This document shows, piece after piece, positions 58,661-64,000 of a DNA stretch of 64,000 nucleotides; the stretch's first letter is position 1; every line of letters starts with the position of its first letter. The translations under genes and the position numbers were made by a program. The stretch comes from Oscarella lobularis (lineage: Eukaryota; Porifera; Homoscleromorpha; Homosclerophorida; Oscarellidae): contig NC_089183.1 in assembly GCF_947507565.1 (NCBI RefSeq), positions 2,542,001-2,606,000 on the forward strand. The letters are read 5' to 3'. A model generated the notes under the pieces. It saw nothing but the letters and a program-made list of their open reading frames with translations. It was not told where the DNA came from and did no database searches.

Positions 58661-61600
58661 CTATTGTTAGAAAGAAAAATTGAAAGCTGGGGCGGGGGCA
58701 TCAAGATGAAACTGAAAACCGCACGGTTAGAGAAGCCGTACTGCAAATACGCGTGGATGAACTTTGCTGCTCTGCGAACTTCGCAACACTTCTTGGAATC
58801 GACGTAGTACAAAATTATTCCTATATAGGTTACATATGCATTATAGCCTCGGCGGCCTCCCCTTGGGATCAAGGCCTGCATGAGAACGAGGCTAAGGATA
58901 CGTTAGTTTGGAACGATACATGATACGCGAGACTTTCTACTGTACGAAGAGTCTAGATCATGCGATGCTGACATTGCCGCGGGAGGGCCATCCTTTACCT
59001 TCCGATAATGCTGCGGTAACAAGTACTATGCACAGGGGCCAAAGGCCTTTCGCGGGAGCAGACATCTTTTACACAGGAAAGGCGCAAAGGGACCGGGCAA
59101 ATTGTTGTTGCAGTTGGAATGCGGTAAAGCTATATATAGGGCGAGGCATAAATCGGAACCCCTGGGGCACTCTTTCACGTGATTGTGGGCCGAACGTTTG
59201 TGATGTGTATAGGATTTGAAGGTCAATCTGTGCATTCCTACATGCACAAACTCCAAAAAATTGCAATACATTATTTCTTGCCAAGAATATGATTTCTAGA
59301 GCTTTGGTTTAAGCTTTTGTTTGTTTATCCTGCCAGAAGCAAAACCGCGCTTTAGTTAACTGTCACGTGCAATTTTTCCGCAGAGTCGTTTCACCGTACC
59401 GGTTTTCTTTCAGAAACGCGTAGGAAATGGTCAAAGTTCCCACGCATCACCTCAAGCAAAAAATGAGAAAAGCAATACTTGTATTATAACTTCGGCCATG
59501 CATGCGCAAAGGTCTTCTTGCGACGTGCATGATTTTTTGCCGCGAAAGCGTAGGAGAAGATCATTCAATCGCTTTTCAAGTGACACTTATCAGCTACGAT
59601 CGCACACCTATTTTGATTACAGTTCTAAACCACTCCAGTCAAAAGCTAAAAATCTATATACACGCCTGAGTCCCTCGACCAGAATTGAAACTGAAGCGAA
59701 TTAAGTCAGAGGCGTATCGTGATCGAAAAGCTGGAATAAGTTGCTTCAGCAGTCAGTTCTTCCTTAGAAAACTGAAAATTGGCCAAAATCTGGCATCCTT
59801 TCGAGAATCAAGTGGAATCAGCCTGTATACCGCCCGGCCGTCGTTCATCGCGTAAAGGAAACATCGGATCGTACTGAACAATCCCTGAGAATCGTACCAC
59901 CAAAGAGAGGACGTCTATAAAGCTAGCAAGATGGGCGACGGCTTCCAGATTCTGAGTCTGCCTCGACCATTGCTCGAGCAGCTGCAGAGTACTGCGCAAC
60001 TGCGCATAAATAGCATGCAAATCGCCACTGCCAACGCCGCCGTCTAGCAGCGCTCCTACGCTTGGCAAAACTTAGTCGCCAGAGTATCCACGGAAAAGGG
60101 CTCATCCTATAGACTACCTACGTCCAAAGCTCTTGCACTCCGCGTCAGTAGATGATTTACAAAGAAAAGGCTAAGGAGAAAGCTCTTTCGGTACAAAAGA
60201 AGGAAGAGGGGGCGCGTGCGGAAGTAGCCTAGTCGACGGCGACGATGCAAATTTCAGCTGCACCCTTGGACCACATGCATAGTACACCGTACTTGGCGCG
60301 ACGACGTTGCACGTACCCGCGGCGCATGAAAGCCCGAAATGCTGTAGCCTAACACTGCTAACTCTCTTTATTGCGTCTGCTCGGAAACAGAGAGAGAGGA
60401 GAGAGGAACCCCCTTTGCGTATTCTAGAGCATGCATCACAGTGAGCCACAGCTAGCTGTTGCCTAGAGTACGACTGAAAGTAAATATAGGTGTAGAACTA
60501 GCTGACCATGCATGCAGTCGAGCTGAGCAAATGCCTCTGATTAAATAATAGATACCTGGACGCCCGAATCGCTGCTTCCTTCACTATAAGACAATGGTCT
60601 TTCATTTTGATGTTGCCAAAATGACGCATCAATAAACTAGCGGGCTAATACAAAGACATCAGAGAGACGTGACGTTTGATCACATCCGTGTGACGACGTT
60701 CCGTTCAAGGGAGATCAAATTTGATTGTCAGTGACGCGCAGATCGATTATTTAACCGAATCCTGTAGTCAAGCGTAAGGCCGAGTTCGCCGTGAGCTGAA
60801 AGTCTGGCGACGTGGTCGAGGGAGAGCTAGGAATGCTTCCGTGCAAAGGAGGAGTTGATCGGGAATTCAAAGTAGATATCGAATAGCAATAGTCTAGGAA
60901 GGTACACTCGTTGCTGAGATATGAGAGGTGGAGTGCTTCCTGAAACCTCGAGTGATGCTTCGCCATGACAAACAATTTAAACGCCGTATAGGATACAGGG
61001 AACACTATTGCAGATAGTTAAAACTAAAATTAATTAGGATCAGTACTAGCCAGCTACACACACCCATTTCGAATTCTAAAAGACTCTAACTCCTAAAAGA
61101 GACAGGTGAATTGTCGACAGGCCTAAGAAAATCTAGTTGTTGCAAGTCCATTAGCTAGTAGACAATGGGCGTCTACATAATCAGCCTAAATTAGCTGAAA
61201 GTCCATTGACCTAAAATAGGCATCTATTTAAACCAAAATTACGTCAATAATCCATTGACATGGTCTAAACGGGGTGGCGGCTGCCAGCTAAGCACGTTTA
61301 GGGATAAGGAGCTATAACCTATACTAACCTCTAACCGCCCTACCTACTGACAGCCGCCCTAAGACCTAATGCAGAGGCCCATGCACACTAACGCAGTCGC
61401 CAGAGATATGCAGAACCGAGCACGTGACGAATCCAAAATCTATACAACGAATGCGTGTCGTCCCCGCTACGCTCACTGCCACATACACATGTGACGCATC
61501 ATGCGCTGCCATGACACCAGCCCTCACTCTTGAACCCCAACCCACTAAATGTTTAGATTCGATTCGAAATTGTCTAAGCTCAAGAGCGTCGGTAGTGGCA

Positions 61601-63029
61601 CGACAGGCAATCCGCATCGTGTACGTAGCAGAGAGCCCCGACCCCTAAGTGTACGCCTACTCCGCCGGGGGGGCCCCCAAAGGAAAACCTCGGAAATAAT
61701 TACTTGATCTTCGTCTGCGCTATCTCTTAGGCAGACCACGTGGACCGCGTCGGCTTTGAAACGAGAAGAAGCACTTTTTCTTTGTTGCGGAAAGACGCCA
61801 TTTGAATTCGATCGGTTCCTGAAGGTCTCGTGTCGCGATTGCCTTTCTGAAGTCTTCATCTTCGAAAACGGCAGCTCTCTAGTGCGCGAGCGTCTACCTA
61901 GTGAAAAAAAGTAACCTTGGGCGAACGAAAATCAAAAGGCGAACGCTTTTGTACCAGTTTCACCCAGTGAGATTCCTCGTCGGGGTCCCCGGTCAGAAGG
62001 CAGCTACGCGCCTAGAGGCAGGTAGCCCAATGAAGCGGAAATGGCGCCGAGAAAGGCGTCACCTTGAGCGTTGAAAGGAGAAAGAGCTTGAGTCGGTTCG
62101 CCATGACAATTGCACATACGGGAGCTCCTAAACTTCGTTCCATGGCCGACGACTTCGTTTGGGCTTGGGCGATCAAGAAGGGGGAAATGAATTGAGTGAA
62201 GGCGCTCGCTCCTGGAATCAAGACGCTAGATAAACAGAGCGTTTTTTTCGAGAATGATCGTAATTTCATACCCTAGAAAAACCTAGAAACCGCCATCGCG
62301 TCCAAAGTGTTGCTCTTATTGCTGCATAATTGTGTGCCAAGGAGTAAGTAACCACAGTGGTAAATCACACAGTGTCAGACGAATTTGCACTCGTTTTCAA
62401 TTTTGGTCTTTTGCATGCGCTTTCATCAGCCTTAATAATCAAATAAAAAGTATATCTCAAATGACAAAGTTTTGTTTTTTATAGCACCGGCACTCCAACC
62501 CCCAAACCCACCCCCAAACCCACGTATCCAACGCAGAGTCTTCCAATTTCCAGACGTCAAGGTAGATGGCGCGACCGTCGTAGTTAGATTTGAGGTTGAT
62601 GACGTTGAAGGAATTACCGTCGCGTTTGCAGGTGAATTGGATGGCGCGACCGTCGTAGTATAGCCTGTATAGGTGTATTGCAGAGAGCTAAAAATAAAAT
62701 TAATTAGGATCAGTACTACAATTGTAGCAAGCTACAATACCATTCGAATGCTAAAAGACTCTAACTCCTATAAAAGAGACAGATGAATTGTCAAATGTTG
62801 AAGATAGACAGAGCTATAGTGTATCTGTGATTGCCGGAAGTACTGTATACTGTGGAAAAAAGCTCCGTGTGGCGTATAGCTCAAACTTGATGGTCACTTG
62901 CGTCAGTTTGCACCTATTTCACGTTCTCCGGGAACTAAGGCAAGCGTACAAATTTACATTCAGAGAACAGGACCTTTCCAGCATATACGGGTCTCACATG
63001 CAAATTACGACTCGACTTCGCGATCGACG
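58661..63029. other. Duplicated and unassigned non-coding region
   Basis: 58661-60780 is colinear with 2855-4560. 60600-60980 matches 27310-27670, and 62360-62470 matches 5730-5830. About 62690-63029 matches 27710-28056, the Roco upstream region. 61120-62350 is not matched elsewhere in the window. Minus-strand frames at 61545-61859 and 62012-62269 have no recognisable family. 62565-62660 contains two copies of ggatggcgcgaccgtcgtag. I see no supported gene. Confidence 0.45.
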
Positions 63030-64000
63030 ATGAGTGCCTCGGTTCAGCATCTTAGTGCTCTTAGACGCGGAGAGAACGTACGATACAAAAATTTCGTTTA
63101 CAGAATACAAACTGTCGGCCAAATGAAACGCGAAGATCGGTAAGTCAGTGCTGAGTCTGAATTCCGACGCGACATACGCAGTTCGAAGGCTTAACCAAGC
63201 CCTTTTGTTTCCTAGCTGGCATTGCAAAGACTGTTCTAGCGATGAAGATGCAGTCCTTTGTGTAGAGGGCGATTATGAGGCTGTTTTAGAAAGTGATAGC
63301 CTACCGTTCGCTCTTTCGAGCCTGACTGAAGTATCGGCCATAAGTATTGATTGTGACGCTGCACGAAATATTTCACTGGAAAGTATGAGTGGAATTACAA
63401 GAGCTCAAATAGGTCGAATGCAGAGGTCCGGGCTGTGCTACTCTCTACCACCTCTGCCTTCGTGTCTCAAAGAACTATGTGTGATCAACGTTAACGAAAA
63501 CAGCATTTTAACGGCAGTAGAGAGACAAAAAGAACTACGCTCTCTAACGATCAGAATACCCATACTCGATAAGTGCACCGCGCTTCAGCTTGAGAGTCTG
63601 CCTCTAGAGAAGTGGTCGAAACTAGAGAACCTAGACAAACTCACTATAACTTCCTCTAGCTTGAAAAAATTTCCCAAAAGCTTCTCAAAAATAACGGCTC
63701 TAAAGAAGCTTGATTTGAGTGACAAAAGTGAATTAAAAAGTCTTCCTGAAGATATAGGGTCAAAACTAAAGAACCTGGAAGAACTCGACATGAGCTGTTG
63801 TGATCTACAAGAACTTCCAATTAGTTTGGGTAACGAGACTGCACTAAAGAAGCTTGATTTGAGTGAAAACTGGAATTTGAAAAGTCTTCCTGAAGAGATA
63901 GGGTCAAAACTACAGAACCTGGAAGAACTCAACTTGTGGGGGTGCGGTCTGCAACAACTTCCAAATAGTTTGAGTAACCTAACTGCATTGAAGAAGCTTA
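63030..64000 (+). CDS. Roco protein E, 5' part (runs off window)
   Basis: Exon 1 is 63030-63139 (110 nt, same length as in copies A and C) and exon 2 starts at 63216 after a tttcctag acceptor. The frame is open to the window end, including the segment that is deleted in copy C. It encodes the conserved N-terminus (MSASVQHLSALRRGENV) and the beginning of the LRR-pair array (SLPEDIGSKLKNLEELDM). No lesion is visible. The Roc, COR and Death parts would lie beyond the right edge. Confidence 0.8.

Noticed and set aside
61545-62269. Minus-strand frames of 104 and 85 codons as possible genes
   Set aside because: No homologous domain, no convincing splice partners and no paralogue in the window to test conservation; left as unassigned.
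1-64000. tRNA or rRNA genes
   Set aside because: No cloverleaf with plausible A and B boxes or rRNA core sequence was recognised by eye; a covariance-model scan would be needed to exclude them.

Overview
The window looks like nuclear DNA of an early-branching animal, most likely a sponge; that assignment is inferred and no marker gene fixes it. The evidence is: spliced genes with very short GT-AG introns (about 50-140 bp), an Ig/FnIII receptor built from phase-1 exons, an ependymin-related secreted protein, and Roco proteins carrying Death domains. I saw no bacterial operons, rRNA genes, tRNA genes or CRISPR arrays.

Two gene types, arranged tail to tail, have been duplicated together and fill most of the window. 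On the + strand is a large receptor-like gene with the order LRR array, Roc GTPase, COR, Death domain, Death domain (copies at 6051-11933, 16532-20104, 28057-32944, a start at 63030 running off the right edge, and an orphan last exon at 49633-50055). On the - strand, about 1.1 kb beyond each Roco stop, lies a gene of about 26 exons. Its exon phases join into one reading frame apart from one unresolved junction. It encodes SAM, ubiquitin-like, SP-RING/U-box-like, vWA with complete MIDAS, E2 ubiquitin-conjugating domain and C-terminal U-box (copies at 13024-16331, 21195-26326, 33979-39093, 51163-56178). An E2 and an E3 module in one protein, together with SAM, UBL and vWA, is the most striking content of the window.

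Copy quality is mixed. Roco A is intact (1900 codons before the stop). Roco B is cut by a 200-N gap and carries two compensating 1-bp indels. Roco C is a pseudogene with several lesions. Of the E2/U-box genes, only copy C shows no lesion that I can see; A and B share an in-frame TAA and D has a TGA in the E2 domain. The segment 11190-16331 repeats at 19361-24502 with no difference seen and ends exactly at the N gap, so a false assembly duplication is possible.

Layout: 1-2854 Ig/FnIII transmembrane receptor (-), running off the left edge, with a cytoplasmic tail of 40-41-residue repeats carrying paired YxxL motifs; 2855-6050 duplicated non-coding DNA and a relic of the cluster's 3' flank; 6051-39093 three Roco/E2-U-box units; 39094-49600 a single-copy island holding a Cys-rich secreted protein (+), an ependymin-related gene (-), a flavin amine oxidase (-), a foldback element and an unrecognised spliced gene (+); 49600-56178 a fourth unit lacking the Roco body; 56179-63029 mobile elements, a molybdo-flavoenzyme [2Fe-2S] fragment, a truncated Ig-receptor paralogue and duplicated non-coding DNA; 63030-64000 the next Roco gene.

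Functionally, the Roco protein looks like a sensor (LRR) coupled to a GTPase switch and Death-domain adaptor surfaces, and its neighbour looks like a self-contained ubiquitin-transfer enzyme. A role as a receptor/ubiquitin-effector pair in innate defence or cell death is inferred from domains and co-duplication only.
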